A stretch of 64,000 nt of DNA, from contig OU964919.1 of NCBI GenBank assembly GCA_918807975.1, positions 38,075,824 through 38,139,823 on the forward strand, read 5' to 3'. The position numbers and the translations under genes are program-made. Position 1 is the first letter of the stretch; every line of letters begins with the position of its first letter. Positions 10,884-21,671 of the stretch are shown here, piece after piece. The notes under the pieces were generated by a model. The model did no database searches, was not told the DNA's origin, and worked only from the letters and a program-made list of their open reading frames with translations. The stretch is from Aplidium turbinatum. Its lineage: Eukaryota; Chordata; Ascidiacea; Aplousobranchia; Polyclinidae.

Positions 10884-13093
10884 ATGATGCTGTCAGCAAT
10901 TACTGCAATGCAACGGGAAGAAAAAGATTACAGTACCGTTACTCCTCCTTCATGGGTTGCATACCATACAACTAAAGCAAGAGATCAAACTGCAAACATC
11001 ACAACAATCAACAGCATTCTTCCAATAATTGACCATGTGAGTCATAACTGGGATTTGCAATTGCACATTATGAGCATTTTCAAAGATTATACAGCTTATC
11101 TGAATCCAGGCCAGGTCACTGTTGGTTGTTCAGATCAACCGCTGTACGCAATGAAGAAACAGATACAGCGGTTATGTCCAAACCAAGACGATTACTTTTG
11201 TTTCCTAGGTGGATTGCATATTGAACATACAGCTCTACTCTGTGTTGGACAGCTGCTGAAAGGCACTGGTCTTGATACGATTACACTGGTCTACAAAAAA
11301 AGATTTTTTTTCTGCTGTTCGGACTTTGAAAAGTGTTTTAAGGTAATTTTGGGGTGCTGAATCCGAATCTCAACTCAGATTTTCGCTATCACATCAGATT
11401 TTTGACTTATGATATAACAAAAATGCTTTATTTTGCCAAATGTGGAAGATTTGGAATTGTGTTTACCACCAGTTTTTTTATTTACCACCAGTAGGCCTAT
11501 ATACAGTGCTACAGCGAGGTTAGTGTTAGACAGGCCAAAACAGCCTAAATAAGGTTACTGGACAAGCATTGCCATAGGCGTGCTTAAATCGTTGAGGTTT
11601 CATGCAAAACATTGACGGAGGAGGGAGGCGGCGATCAGCTGTACTTTTAGCCTCCTTTTTAGCTTGTTATTACTGCCTTGTTAATAATATAATGTTGCTT
11701 AGAAAACAAATTGGTATCAAAATTATAGTTTGTGGTGTATTTAAACTATTTATGCAAAACATGACCTGGATTTCGGGATATAGCACTATGCGTATGTGTG
11801 ATAAACGCAATGTCAAATTTTCCACCTTTGACAAAAGTGACAATTTGTTGTTCTCATATCTCACAAACCTGACGTGATAGGATAAATCTGAGGTCAGATT
11901 CGGATTCAGTACCCCAAAAGTACTCTAAATCAGTTGTAAAAGTTGATACAGCAAAAATCGTGTAGACCAGTGTTATCAACTCGACTGATTTACATACTGT
12001 CGGATTGGCCAATGCCTTATGTGCTGTGAACCACATTAAAAAAGCAAGATACACTTCGCAAGTGACAAACTTTCAAATGATGCTTATGAACTATCAGAAC
12101 ATGAAGACGGACAATAGTCATTCCAAGATTGGCTGTCTAAAAGTAATGAAAGTACAATCTTCAAGTATTGGTTCAACATTCTACAAATCATAAAAACAGT
12201 TCTAGCCTACTTTCTACTATACGTGAGATCCTTGCGAGAGGCTAACCTTCCACTTTTCATAGGCACAATGGAAGAATTAGTAAGCCTACCTCTATTTTTT
12301 TGCATTGGATAACATCAATTATGCTCGGTGGTCGTCAGTCTTCATACAGGACTTAAAGGAAATCCAAGTGTTACACAGTCCATTGTTCGAACACTTTATG
12401 GCAGGTCACTTTGTTGTAAATTCTGTGGGACGGCAATTCTCCGAAGTAGCGTTTGACCAGCGCCACGAGCAAAACAACAAACAAGTGAAAGCATCCCAAG
12501 GAGGATTTATCAATCTGATCAACAAGGAAGATCAACTTTCTACTAATTTTTACTTGATCAACTTTTTACGCAAGATCGAGATATCTCTTCCAGAGATGCT
12601 TCACTACCTAGAGAAAGTCGATAGTAAGAATATGGCCAAGCAACACAAAGAATGTTCAGCGGCATTTATCGAGCAGTTTGTGCAGGACTGCAAAAAGCTT
12701 TACAAAAAGCTCCACATTAACCCATTCAGCAGTCAACAACAGTTTACAAAGCTGAACTCGTCGGCCATTTTTTTCCAGTAAAGGTTACTGTTGATTGTAA
12801 GAAAATCTTTGACTTGGGAAAGGCACAGTACAACAACTTCAAAAAGACCCGCTTTTTTGAAGGGACAGATGATGTAATAAAAACACCAATCAGAAAGAAC
12901 GCTTTGAAGTTGCCTAGCACTGCTGGGAAAATTCAAATAGAATGCTCCAAAATGATGTTTAATCCTGCAATGATGAACAAGCTTTGTGATGCCTGTTGGA
13001 ACAGGAAAGAACTTGCAATGGATGTTTTTTGCTTCGAATTTACAGGTTTGAAAGAAGGTTTTTTATATTTTTTATGTCTACTTTTTCTATAGT
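10884..13093 (+). pseudogene. Broken ORF of an unnamed, probably mobile, protein family
   Basis: Three coding blocks lie in one orientation. Block 1 (10884-11290) has AYLNPGQVTVGCSDQPLYAM and FLGGLHIEHTALL. Block 2 (about 11960-12300) has NHIKKARYTSQVT and VRSLREANLPLF. Block 3 (12305-12781, with a further piece at 12814-13093) has NYARWSSVFIQDL and FDQRHEQNNKQVKASQGGF. I recall the pattern H/N-YARW, DQxHEQNN and LGGLHIE from multi-copy hypothetical proteins of invertebrates, but I cannot name a family. A foldback element separates blocks 1 and 2, and stops occur between and after blocks. In the right copy (48776-50985) two extra CAG codons keep the frame. Confidence 0.55.
11338..11932. mobile_element. 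Foldback MITE with ~75-bp inverted ends
   Basis: The left arm (ttttggggtgctgaatccga) and the right arm (complement of ttttggggtactgaatccga) pair over about 75 bp with some mismatches. The element separates two coding blocks of the 10.9-13.1 kb pseudogene. A truncated relative is at 398-770. Exact ends and target duplication are uncertain. Right copy about 49238-49822. Confidence 0.6.
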
Positions 13094-13336
13094 TTAGTTT
13101 TATTGTTAGCCAGCAAATTAGTTGAAAGTATTTCGTAATATGCGCACAATTCTTAATGTTTGTATGTTTAGGGTTACCAGAGTGCCTGGCAACCAAAGAT
13201 GGCTTACTATATCACAACCCAAAATCAAGCATCATTGATTAAAAAATCAGTAAAAAATGCTTCAAAATGTGACATAGTCGGTCATCTCTCATGGTTTCTC
13301 GTCTCGTCACATGGATTTAATAAAATTAACTCATAA

Positions 13337-13479
13337 GTTTCTCAGCCAAAACTGGAGCCTGAGCTGTTACATTTTATTGTGGCTCTACAACATTAAAGAC
13401 TCCGGCTCCAGCTCCATAGAAACAGAGTTAAATACTCCGGCTCCATTGAAGCGTTTGGCTCCGCGACTCCGCAGCCCTG
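13337..13479 (-). mobile_element. Partial hAT MITE (cagggctgcggagtcg type)
   Basis: Read on the minus strand it begins with cagggctgcggagtcgcgga, a terminus I recognise from widespread hAT MITEs. It continues with alternating ggagcc/ggagtc motifs until about 13337, where similarity fades. The other end is missing. Right copy: 51230-51372. Confidence 0.5.
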
Positions 13480-13957
13480 GAAAATGGTAGTTGAAAGAAA
13501 ATTATCGGCGATTGTGGGTTAGGCGTACCGTCCGTCAACCGTAATGGCGATAACCTAACAATCTTTTTTTATTTTGTAATTTTTATGACAATAAATTGTA
13601 GAATAAAATTTATTAAAGACTATACAAGCAACTTATAGTTTTTGAAAACTTTAGTGAATCACGAGTTAAATTTTGTATTTTAAGTTTTAGGTTTACAGAA
13701 TCAAGTGTTCCAATTATTTTACTTTTAGTTTTGATAAACGACAAGTAACATACAATACAAATAGTTAAAACGTTCTTGATGCAAGCTATTTGTAGACTAA
13801 GGCCAAATGGTTTTCTTTATATGTCATTTGTCAGGGAATTCTTGACTTATAACATTTACTTGTTTTTGAAATATATTTTGATGTCCTTCCGAAGGCCAAC
13901 AAATACTTTTTTGTAAATAATCTAGGACAAAGTTTGTTCTTTTATAAAGATTCTCAC

Positions 13958-14093
13958 CTGTTTCTCCGCAGGCACAATACCAATCTCTTTCTGATGTTGC
14001 TCCTCCCCAGTAACGCTGCTCAGTCCCGTCACGTGACACCCACGTGCTAAAGAAACTGCGACCTTGGAACAGTACGCTATAGATGCATCGATA
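13958..14093 (-). CDS. Exon g: WVSRDG..YWGG part of fibrinogen-like module
   Basis: Acceptor ttgttcag; the exon starts YRC, completing CRQFIK-YRC from exon f. It then reads STWVSRDGTEQRYWGGATSE and WYCACGETG, ending in phase 1 at donor gtgagaat. The right copy (51851-51986) has six base changes within 38 bp, altering three residues (I to L, Y to G, R to Q) with one silent change. The expected next exon, usually a CNCD segment, was not found. Confidence 0.85.
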
Positions 14094-17000
14094 CTGAACA
14101 AAGTAGTAGTTACACATCCGTACATCGCAAGGATCGATAACAAGTAGGCCAACCATCAAAATAATTGGCAAAATTAATGATTATAACGGTAGGACAGTAG
14201 GCTAAGCAATTTTTGAAAAGTTTTTTATTCAAGCCTTGGGATCATTCAAACGACCCTAGGTCACGGTGTTGAGTGGAGTATGATTTGAAAGTCCGACTTC
14301 ACTCCTACTGCATGATACCAGACTCCACTCCAATCTGACTCCAAAAAAAATATATATATATCATTTTAGACTCCGAATCCACTACACTGCCAAACCAAAA
14401 TCAAATTCTGAGTTAATATGATACTACTCGAAGCGTATAACACGAGCTCAGCGGTCCAAAATTTTGACAACTGCAGTAGCAAGTAGGCTGAATGTTGTTA
14501 GTGGCGCACACTCACCAGCATCACCACTTGGTTGAAAATCGTGAGGACAGTTTTTTATTTTTTTGTACACGGGACTTTTAACCTATTTGATTTAACTAAA
14601 AGTTAAGTGCTGAGTCAAACTACGCATCCACTCCACTCTAAAACTTTTGTGAAACATTAAACTCCAAATCTACTCCATTTTTTGAAAATAGGTCAAACTC
14701 TGCTTCACTTCACTCCGATTCAACTCATGATGACTTGAAACTTCTTCAAAGAAGTTTTGACGGGCAGACAATTAATTTTTTACTTCATGCACACATTATA
14801 CATCAAAAATAATCCTAGGGGTGTTTGGTCTTTTGACTTAGACTTCCACAGCGTTGACTCGAAAATGATGATGGCTATCCCACGTCTTCGAGGATGATGG
14901 GTGATGGCCTTCGCAATAAAATAAAAGCTAACGGTGAGTTCTTAAATGGTTAATGAGTCCAATCCTGGCTTTAAAAGTTCGGTTACATTTGGTACATTTA
15001 AGATCCTTTGGGAGAGTTGGTTGTGGGTGTGATTGTCGTTCTTTTCTTTGCATATTTTTTTCTTTTATTCTTTTAGATCTGCTCTTCTCAAACGTGGCAA
15101 CACCTTCATGAGTGGCAGATCTCCAAAGCAGCCTATCCTCTGCGGTTTCTTCCAAGTTTGTATAATTGATGTTAGCAGTGGCGTAGCCAAGGGGGGGGGG
15201 GGGGGGTTTTGGGGGTTACAACCCCCCCCCCCCCCCCTTTGGCACACGTGTGACGTCACGATATTGAGAATAATGCTTTCAGTCTAAAAAAAATTGACTA
15301 ATTTTATACAAAACTGCATTAAAAGAGTGAGTTTTGCCAATACCAAACATTCAAACATCTCAGCCAGGAATTAGCAACAAGAAAACATAGACACTTATAG
15401 TTTTATTTCCGAAAAATGCCGAAGAAAACATGATTTATCCTTTTGCTATGCCACCGGACAGCACCATTTTGCAGTAATATTCATACCCACATTTTTGTTG
15501 AAAATGCTCTCAGAATGCACCAGATTCAATGTAATTTTTAAAAATTTTCTGGGGGAGGTCCCCCAGACCCCCCGCCGCTGGGTGTCGTTTTAGGTGAAAA
15601 CCCCCCCCCCCCCCTTTCAAAATTCCTGGCCACGCTACTGGATGTTAGACATTTTAAGATTACTCTTCAGTGAGTCTTTATACCGCTTCTTTTGTCCACC
15701 TACCGAACGCTTAGCCAATTCCGAATAAAACATTTGCTTAGTAGACAAGTAAAAACTAAAAACAAAACTTTTCAAAGTGTAAAAACATTTCTACTTTTTG
15801 GTAATATTCAAGAGCGATCTTTGGTGTATAGAGAAGTCTGGCAATACTACATAGGCTTCATCGTATTTTCATTTTTTTTTTCAAAAATTTTAATCACTCT
15901 AACCTTGATAAATTGCCTACAACTTTGTGATACGTCAATCAAAGCGACGATTTGGTCCATATTTGTGTTGTAGTTGATGCTTCGATTGTAGCATCGAGGT
16001 GGTTCACAGTGACCCGCTTCGATCTCCATCAAAGAATCATGATTTATTATTGTTTTTGCTGCAACAAAAGAGAACGGCAAAGTAACATCCCTAAATAAAA
16101 CAATAACGTCAATAACAGCGTCTATATGTATGTCATTGAAATGTTAAAATTTTATCAAAATAATTTGTGCTGTGTTGCGTCTTATCATACTTGGCTAGCC
16201 AACAAAAGAATGGCACGTATTTAGAATATAGATTTTGGTTCTGAATACAGGTTATTTAGTAAGCTACCGTTTCTTGTTTTGATTATTTTTTTTCGGGAAT
16301 TTAAAAATACTCGAAACCTTCAACAACATAGCCTACTGACCATGCAGAAGAATATTTACTTGAGATTAAAACTAGCTGCTGCGGTGCATTGTAAGCACAA
16401 TTGTAGAAAATAGTAGTGCTAAAAATGCTTAGAAAAAGTGCTTTTGGCAGTCACCTTATCATTGCTGCAAAATTTCAGAACAAAAAATGTCGAATAAGTT
16501 ACCATTTCTGAATGTCACAGACTTTGCGACGAGAAAAAATTGTTGTTTTAAAAGTAATTAAATTTTCTCAAATTAGGAAACTTAGTTCTTGAATTTTAGA
16601 CTTAGACACTTTTAAAATTACAGTCTTCGTACACTGTTGTTCTTAAAAAATCATAAAAACAAACTTACGTTGCCCAGAACTGAAGTAACAGAAAGCATAA
16701 AAAGGTTGGTACTTTTCTGGTTCCGGTGAAATGAGATACGATCCAGATTTTGTGGAATCAATAAATTCACATGATCGTGGAATTTCGACAACTTTAAACA
16801 AAACCAATGAAATTATTAAAACATTATTTATTTATTTTCAAAAGTGCAAAACAAAGAATCTCAAAAACATTTAATACTGTGGCTACAGTGGGTTAAATAG
16901 AACGTCGCTTGGTTTTAATCTTTATCTGTGAAGTGAGAAAGCGTCTGACTGGTTATTTCTGGTTACTTCGCATACTTGGCTTATTTTAAACCCGGCTAGT

Positions 17001-20000
17001 GAAATTGTCAGAGTTAAGTTTTCGGTTGTCAAAGTGTTGTTGTTTGGGAACTATTATATTCACTAGGTGCCGCTAAATGGACAGCAATCGCGAACATTGC
17101 CCTAAGCATTTCGGCGAGAAATAACCATTTTCCAGCTAACATTATTTGTTTAGCGAAACAAATCATCACTAGAAAGAAATAAAACATTTTATAATTCAGG
17201 GATATAAACCAATTTTTCACCAAATGCATCTTGTAGAAATTAGTGACGAAGCTGAAAAGAAAATTTTGGGATGGTGTTAAAAAACGTTGGGGTGGAAAGG
17301 TCATCCTACATAATTTCTAATGGTTTTAAAACAATGTAATAGTATTGAAACATGATTTTCAGGAAGGTATTAATTACATTTTGAGGGGACGATTGCCCTC
17401 CCAACCCCTCCCTCCTAATTTAGTTTAAATTCTAATCTAACCTGTAAAAACTTTGAAAGCTGTAATTCTAATATAATTTAAAAAAATTGAATATCTCTAA
17501 TTACAATGCTAATCTAACCTAGAAAAGCTAAAACAAATTCTAGTTGTCCAACTCTGACATGAAGTTTTTTTTTCAAAAATGTTTCTACTGTAGGCCTATT
17601 ACCGTAAGCACCTACCATTGCAAAGCTCTCCTCGGCCGCACTCAACACAGTTGTCCTTGTTTGGTTCTCCACATGCACAGTAACCGGGATAGCAACATGC
17701 ACAGTCGTTTCTGCTTTTGTCAAAATAGCAAACACATCCAGTTTTGTGTTTTGTTCCATAATTTCGTGTTTGTATGCCTCCTTTGACTCCCGGAGGCCCC
17801 TGGTCACCCTGTACATAAGACTCTGTAGTTCTCATGCGAGTTTGCCTAAAATTATGACTAAAAACGAATAGCATTAAGCACAAGTCTAGCACAAGCAAAC
17901 TTTTACATCAAGGCTTTGTCAGTCCAAGAATAAAGATATAAAACCAAAAGCAAACACTATTTTAGTAACTGAAAGCGACGTGGACTTGTATGTTTGCAGT
18001 AACTTCAAAATTGGCTAAACTTTTTCCTGTAGTTTTGTATCAGATATGTGATTCAATGCATTTCTTTGGATTTTTTTATTGAACCCATAGCTCCTGCAAG
18101 CTTTTTGTATTTCGTTTTTACGTTTCCTGACGTCGCTTCCCATGCTTATTGTTGTTGTGGTGCCTATGTAGGCTATCCCTCGCAGGCTCTCCATTATTAT
18201 TTCCGGCGTTCTCTTTGTTTTTCTGCCATTTTTAAAATTTAGAATGCTATTGTGTGATCAGTCGCATTATTGCCATCGAGACACCAGCATACATTGGCCT
18301 ACGTGGTCTTGCATCTTCTTTGCGTCGCACATCTGTTACATGTCGCACTGCAATCAATGTATTGTGATTACATAGCTCTGAGCGGTACATCTAAACTCCT
18401 AAAGTATAATCAAAAATAGGGCGTAAAATTAGATCGATGCGAACAGCGTTTGAAGGTAGTATAGTATAGCATCAGCTCGGTGGCTTGAGATCGCTTCCAT
18501 GTGTGGTTATACCAAAACTTTACAAACGGTAGCTTACTGAGTGTGTTTTTTATTGCATAACGCAGTGAGAATAAGTCTGGTAATAATGTTATGACATCGT
18601 AAACTTGATCAATCAAAAAGGAGTCCTGTCACTAAAATCCTTAGCTGTTGTGGAGTGATAATAAATAAAAGCATTACGTAATTATTATGAGTATAGTTTA
18701 GTATGGATTGGTTGGTTTCAGTACGGGCACGTTGATTATTGTTGTTATTTTCAAGTATAGTTCTTGGTGCTGGCGTTACTTTCTGCAGGCTTTGTTCTGC
18801 GTTCTGTTGGAAGCAATTATTGATGGCTTAATTTCGATGCTGGACCGGTTGATCTTTTCTTAACAACGTTTTGATGGTGATAACTTTCCCATGGTTTTAT
18901 TATTCTGGTTAAAGTCGTGTTATACTTGTTTAGATCTACAATAAACTGAAACAAATCAAGGAAATCAAGCAACACAGGCCTCGTTCACGGATCATCTCCA
19001 CCACTACAGTGTTCGGGCTGTCGCTGTCATGTTAACAGCTAGGCTATAATATGAGCGGATTGCTACTGCAAACCTAGACGTTGACAAAGCTCTTATGGTT
19101 GCACGCCCCTATATGTTTTATGTATGCTTGCAAAAAACAGAAGCCTTTGTGCCCATAAGGATCTCCTCTTACTTAAGCGTAGAGTTTTCACTCGATAATC
19201 GGATAAGCATTAACTTACCTTAAGACCAATTCCAGGAGGTCCAGTCTTTCCGGGTTTTCCAGGTTCACCTTTAGCCCCGCAACCTTTTTTGCAGATATTT
19301 TGAGTTTTGACTTCATCTGGACCATAAATATGTGTTACAGAATACGTGACACATTCCTCCTGGGATGGTTGATCAGCCGTAAAGACGGTTGTTACAGCGA
19401 CTATACTAAAAACAGTATTAACTTCCACATCACTAGCCTGAAACTTTAGCTGGTCTACGCAATCATAAAAAGTTAAAACCACTAAAAAGCATTTCACGTA
19501 GTGAAAGCCCTGGTTCGACGTTTGAAATGGCGCAGGTCCAAAACGCTCAAGAACATTTTGATGTGTTTATCATTGGACAATAAACGCTTGAGGGTGGGCA
19601 AGACGATTGGCCGTTAACAATCAATCTAAACCTTGATATGATCTGCTGAACTTCAAATAAAACTTCCTTACGCGTTGGTAGCTGTAAATTTCTTAAACAT
19701 GCTGACCAGTTTTGTAAATTATATGTTGTTGCATTCTTACCACAACAGAACACATTCCCTTTAAGATCACAACCCTGGTTGAAGTTATACGGAGGGCAAT
19801 CCCCAATAGTGATTCCCCAGGTTGGTGGGTCGTAGTGTTCGTTATGTCTGAAGCACACTCTACCACCATCACTGTTGTCGTCTCCAAGCTCCACCCAATC
19901 ATTGGGGCCATCCCTGGAAACATCACGACGACTAGAACATATTGCATTGAACATCTGCGCCGGGACCAGATTACAAAATGGATTAACTTCATGTTATGGT

Positions 20001-20810
20001 TACTTGGCAATCTTCTTCTGTCGAGTCTTTTAAATTTGGTTTATTCACCACAAATCGTCACAATGTAAGATTTGATCGTGATGTCGTGAATACAGTCCAT
20101 GTTGTGCCACCATGAAATTGTCTCTTGTTGTTTTGGAATATTAAGAATAAAAAAGTGAAAGGTGGCGAATTCCAACTGGTCATCAATACTAATCCACCAT
20201 GACTCAAACAGAATACTTTAATCTTGCTTGTTTTTAATGTTTACTGTTTAGTTTAATTGAGTTTTTGTTGAGGTTAACTTGGAGAGGCGAAAATGTACCA
20301 AAAAGCATATGGGTCACATAAAAATATACCTTGGCCGCAGTCAAAGCGGAAACCTCCGAAGGTAAGTACGCACGACATAGTGACGTTAATTAATAAATTC
20401 TTTTTTTTTCTGTCTTGTGTCAAGAATTAAAAATAGTATTTTATCTATGCAAGGGTTTTATTTGTGACAAACTTGTACAAAAGTGTGATACAATGTTTAA
20501 CGTGAATATGTCTGGTGAAAAATGTCTCGCAATTATTTGATACACTTCCACAAACATATGCCACCCCTGGAAGAAAATACTTTTCAGAAGTTTACCAATA
20601 GGACGTGATGGCATCACTTGGAAAACAGATTTTCTTACCTGACAGGAGCCCAATGATCTCCGGGTAGAACCCCAGTAATGATAGGTACTCCGTTGGGGCA
20701 AACTTCCTTCTGTGAACACAGATCAAGGCCTTGACTGACGCAATACTGCCGCGCAGTGTCGTAGGTCATTGTGGAGTAGTCGAGGACAACATGGACAGTG
20801 CAGTCACCAC
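13958..20810 (-). CDS. Collagen-like, fibrinogen-like multidomain extracellular protein gene (partial, 7 exons, left copy)
   Basis: Seven minus-strand exons (a-g) join with matching phases at GT-AG introns. Exons a and b form one Cys/Trp-rich domain (YDTARQYCVSQGLDLC, GDHWAPVR joined to DGPNDWVELG, PPTWG) resembling DUF7495. Exon c ends and exon d begins a short collagen helix (GAKGEPGKPGKTGPPG, then GDQGPPGVKGG). Exon d adds a segment with 11 cysteines. Exons e-g make a module like the fibrinogen-like region of neurexin-IV/CNTNAP proteins (IPRSCEFID, INYNTNMDQIVALIDVSQSC, WVSRDGTEQRYWGGA, CACGETG). Such proteins are secreted or cell-surface adhesion or recognition molecules; the ligand is unknown. 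No signal peptide exon and no 3' end are in view. Exon g ends in phase 1 at a donor, so more exons are expected, but none was found between 1 and 13957. Confidence 0.8.
14266..14726. mobile_element. Non-autonomous TIR element rich in gagtggagtc/gactccactcc
   Basis: This stretch and 28335-28825 (opposite orientation) share about 460-490 bp, including arms of gagttgagtggagt type at both ends and a common core with ttagttaaatcaaa. The outermost bases (c-a/g-gtgtt) hint at hAT. It lies upstream of exon g, in the intron between exons f and g. Right copy about 52159-52619. Confidence 0.55.
14928..15720 (-). mobile_element. LINE 3' fragment with C-terminal C2H2-like finger
   Basis: On the minus strand the frame reads SVGGQKKRYKDSLK, then, after a hAT MITE insertion, EETAEDRLLWRSATHEGVAT. 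It ends in a zinc-finger-like CTKCNRTFKARIGLINHLRT plus HR and a stop. This is the recurring C-terminus of a family of non-LTR retrotransposons (GGQxKRYKD, DRxxWR, C2H2 with IGLxxHxRxHR). It is 5'-truncated and sits in the intron between exons f and g. A 3' tail runs to about 14870. Right copy: 52821-53560. Confidence 0.75.
15176..15640. mobile_element. hAT MITE, 465 bp, with 8-bp target duplication
   Basis: The ends are cagtggcgtagccaa and the complement of cagtagcgtggccagg. Both sides carry gatgttag (15168-15175, 15641-15648). It is inserted in the LINE fragment at 14928-15720. Long G and C runs lie just inside the ends. Relatives occur at 31963-33115 and at 32075-32580 (opposite orientation). 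In the right copy (53069-53484) the 3' end and one target repeat are deleted. Confidence 0.9.
15904..16058 (-). CDS. Exon f: core of fibrinogen-like module
   Basis: Acceptor ttttgttgcag keeps phase 1 (joined Pro, then KTIINHDSLMEIEAGHCEPP). The exon goes on with CYNRSINYNTNMDQIVALID and VSQSCRQFIK, ending at donor gttagagt in phase 0. INYNTxMDQIxALIxxSxxCxQxIK is the hallmark of the neurexin-IV/CNTNAP fibrinogen-like segment. It is identical in the right copy (53744-53898). Confidence 0.85.
16669..16791 (-). CDS. Exon e: start of fibrinogen-like module
   Basis: Acceptor tttgtttaaag; the exon reads VVEIPRSCEFIDSTKSGSYL, then ISPEPEKYQPFYAFCYF, ending SSGQ plus one base at donor gtaagttt. The pattern SCxxI...SGxYxIxP...PFxxxC is the N-terminal part of fibrinogen/CNTNAP-like modules. 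The right copy (54510-54632) has one base change, giving CDF instead of CYF. Confidence 0.82.
17616..17808 (-). CDS. Exon d: collagen continuation and Cys-rich segment
   Basis: Acceptor tatgtacag is followed by GGTGACCAG, continuing the helix in phase (GLK then GDQGPPGVKGG). The segment GCVCYFDKSRNDCACCYPGY, then CACGEPNKDNCVECGRGELC, holds 11 cysteines in about 40 residues. Donor gtaggt follows GCAATG in phase 1. An alternative upstream AG (at 17846) would break the phase with exon c. Identical in the right copy. Confidence 0.85.
19219..19400 (-). CDS. Exon c: linker and start of collagen repeats
   Basis: The acceptor tatag is chosen because it is the only nearby AG that keeps phase 1 open (VAVTTVFTADQPSQEE). 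The exon ends in Gly-X-Y repeats GAKGEPGKPGKTGPPG, then IGLK, at donor gtaagtta in phase 0. The right copy (57847-58028) differs at four bases, and all four change an amino acid: F to Y, H to Y, E to G and T to S. Confidence 0.82.
19741..19913 (-). CDS. Exon b: second half of DUF7495-like domain
   Basis: Acceptor tttccag is followed by GGATGGCCC. The exon reads DGPNDWVELGDDNSDGGRVC, then FRHNEHYDPPTWG, and ends FCCG at donor gtaagaa (phase 1). The seam with exon a (WAPVR-DGPNDW) restores the expected WxPxxDxxNDW motif, which is strong support for both boundaries. In the right copy the equivalent lies beyond 64000. Confidence 0.8.
20639..20810 (-). CDS. Exon a: first half of DUF7495-like domain
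   Basis: Acceptor ttctcag precedes GGTGACTGC and donor gtaagaa follows CCTGTCAG. The exon reads GDCTVHVVLDYSTMTYDTAR, then QYCVSQGLDLC, then EVCPNG, ending GDHWAPV plus two bases that complete an Arg codon with exon b. The pattern YxxARxxCxxxGLxLCxxxExCPxG...GDxWxP is what I recognise. It is entered with one base from an upstream exon that I did not find. Confidence 0.8.
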
Positions 20811-21599
20811 CTGAGAACATGAAGTAGAAGTTTTGTGTAACAATTTAAAAACGCTCACTAAAGATAATAAAAATCATAATGACGCTGAGTCATTGCAATA
20901 ACGTTGTATGCTATGTAGGCTATTATTGAAAGGACATCATTGTCTGCGAAAAACAATTGTCGCGCTAGATGCATTGGCACCAAGTCTTATGTTTAATGTT
21001 ACGCAATTTCAACCGCAAGCGACGGTAACTCATCGTATCAAAGTTGAAGCTTTTACTGTATCGACGTCGCTTATAAACCATGGTGAGAACAAAAGGTCCA
21101 CGCATACAGCCAATTTCCCTTCACGCTGTGAAACAGTTAGGATTACTGAGACATGGGCCAAATTAATTACTTTCATCCAGCTGGTGGGAAAATTTTGAAC
21201 AATAGAATATGAAATATTTCAGAGGATGTGCTGAGAAATGCCTTATATCTCTCAATTTATAACCTTTATTCGCTCAAAATTTCAGCTTAATATAGGTGAA
21301 TAAAAGTTAGGAAAAGTCAAGAAATCTCGTAGTCGCAGCCTCAGTGGTTTTAGAGATACAACTGTTGATACAAAGAGTTGAATTGACAGCCCCCCCCAAC
21401 CTTCAAAGGGTTAACTCCAGATCTTCTTCTTCTTGCATTTGAGGTCGCTGCAGATCACATTGTTACATCTAGGCGCAGCAGCCAACACGGCGCTAACTCC
21501 AGATGAAGACCAAAATTGAAAACTAAGAAGAGTCTCCAATTTAACCAACTGAGTCAACAAAATTTCACAGCAATAACGCCACAAACACGAGTGAGCCAT
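20811..21599. other. No gene recognised upstream of exon a
   Basis: The missing 5' exon(s) and signal peptide of the collagen-like gene should lie on the minus strand beyond 20810. Nothing convincing was found before the LINE begins. The open frame at 20908-21198 (plus strand) has no recognised domain. Confidence 0.4.
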
Positions 21600-21671
21600 T
21601 AAATTTTTAAATAGAAAAAATAAGTACTTGAAACCACGGAAACATGAGCATAAGAGCTTTACTTGCTTCTA

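Larger units (their letters stand above)
1..19670. repeat. Left copy of a ~38-kb-spaced direct duplication
   Basis: This segment recurs in the same orientation at 37904-58299. Base 1 matches 37904. The offset is 37903 through at least 7.9 kb, about 37892 near 10 kb, 37893 near 12-15 kb, 37840/37841 near 16-17.8 kb and 38628 near 18-19.5 kb. Each step is explained by small indels, one MITE deletion and one 777-bp insertion. By eye the first 8.2 kb differ at only a handful of bases, and later stretches differ more. The true left edge lies outside the window. Confidence 0.97.

Noticed and set aside
14928-15155. C2H2 zinc finger as a host transcription factor
   Set aside because: A single finger at the very end, preceded by DRxxWR and GGQxKRYKD motifs, is the known tail of a LINE protein.
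17809-17845. Upstream acceptor that would lengthen exon d
   Set aside because: It does not keep the phase left by exon c; the acceptor at 17809 continues the Gly-X-Y repeat exactly.
20325-20365. Possible mini-exon on the minus strand between exons a and b (FRFDCGQ-like reading before gtatat)
   Set aside because: Exons a and b already join in phase and restore the WAPVRDGPNDW motif, so an extra exon would break the domain.
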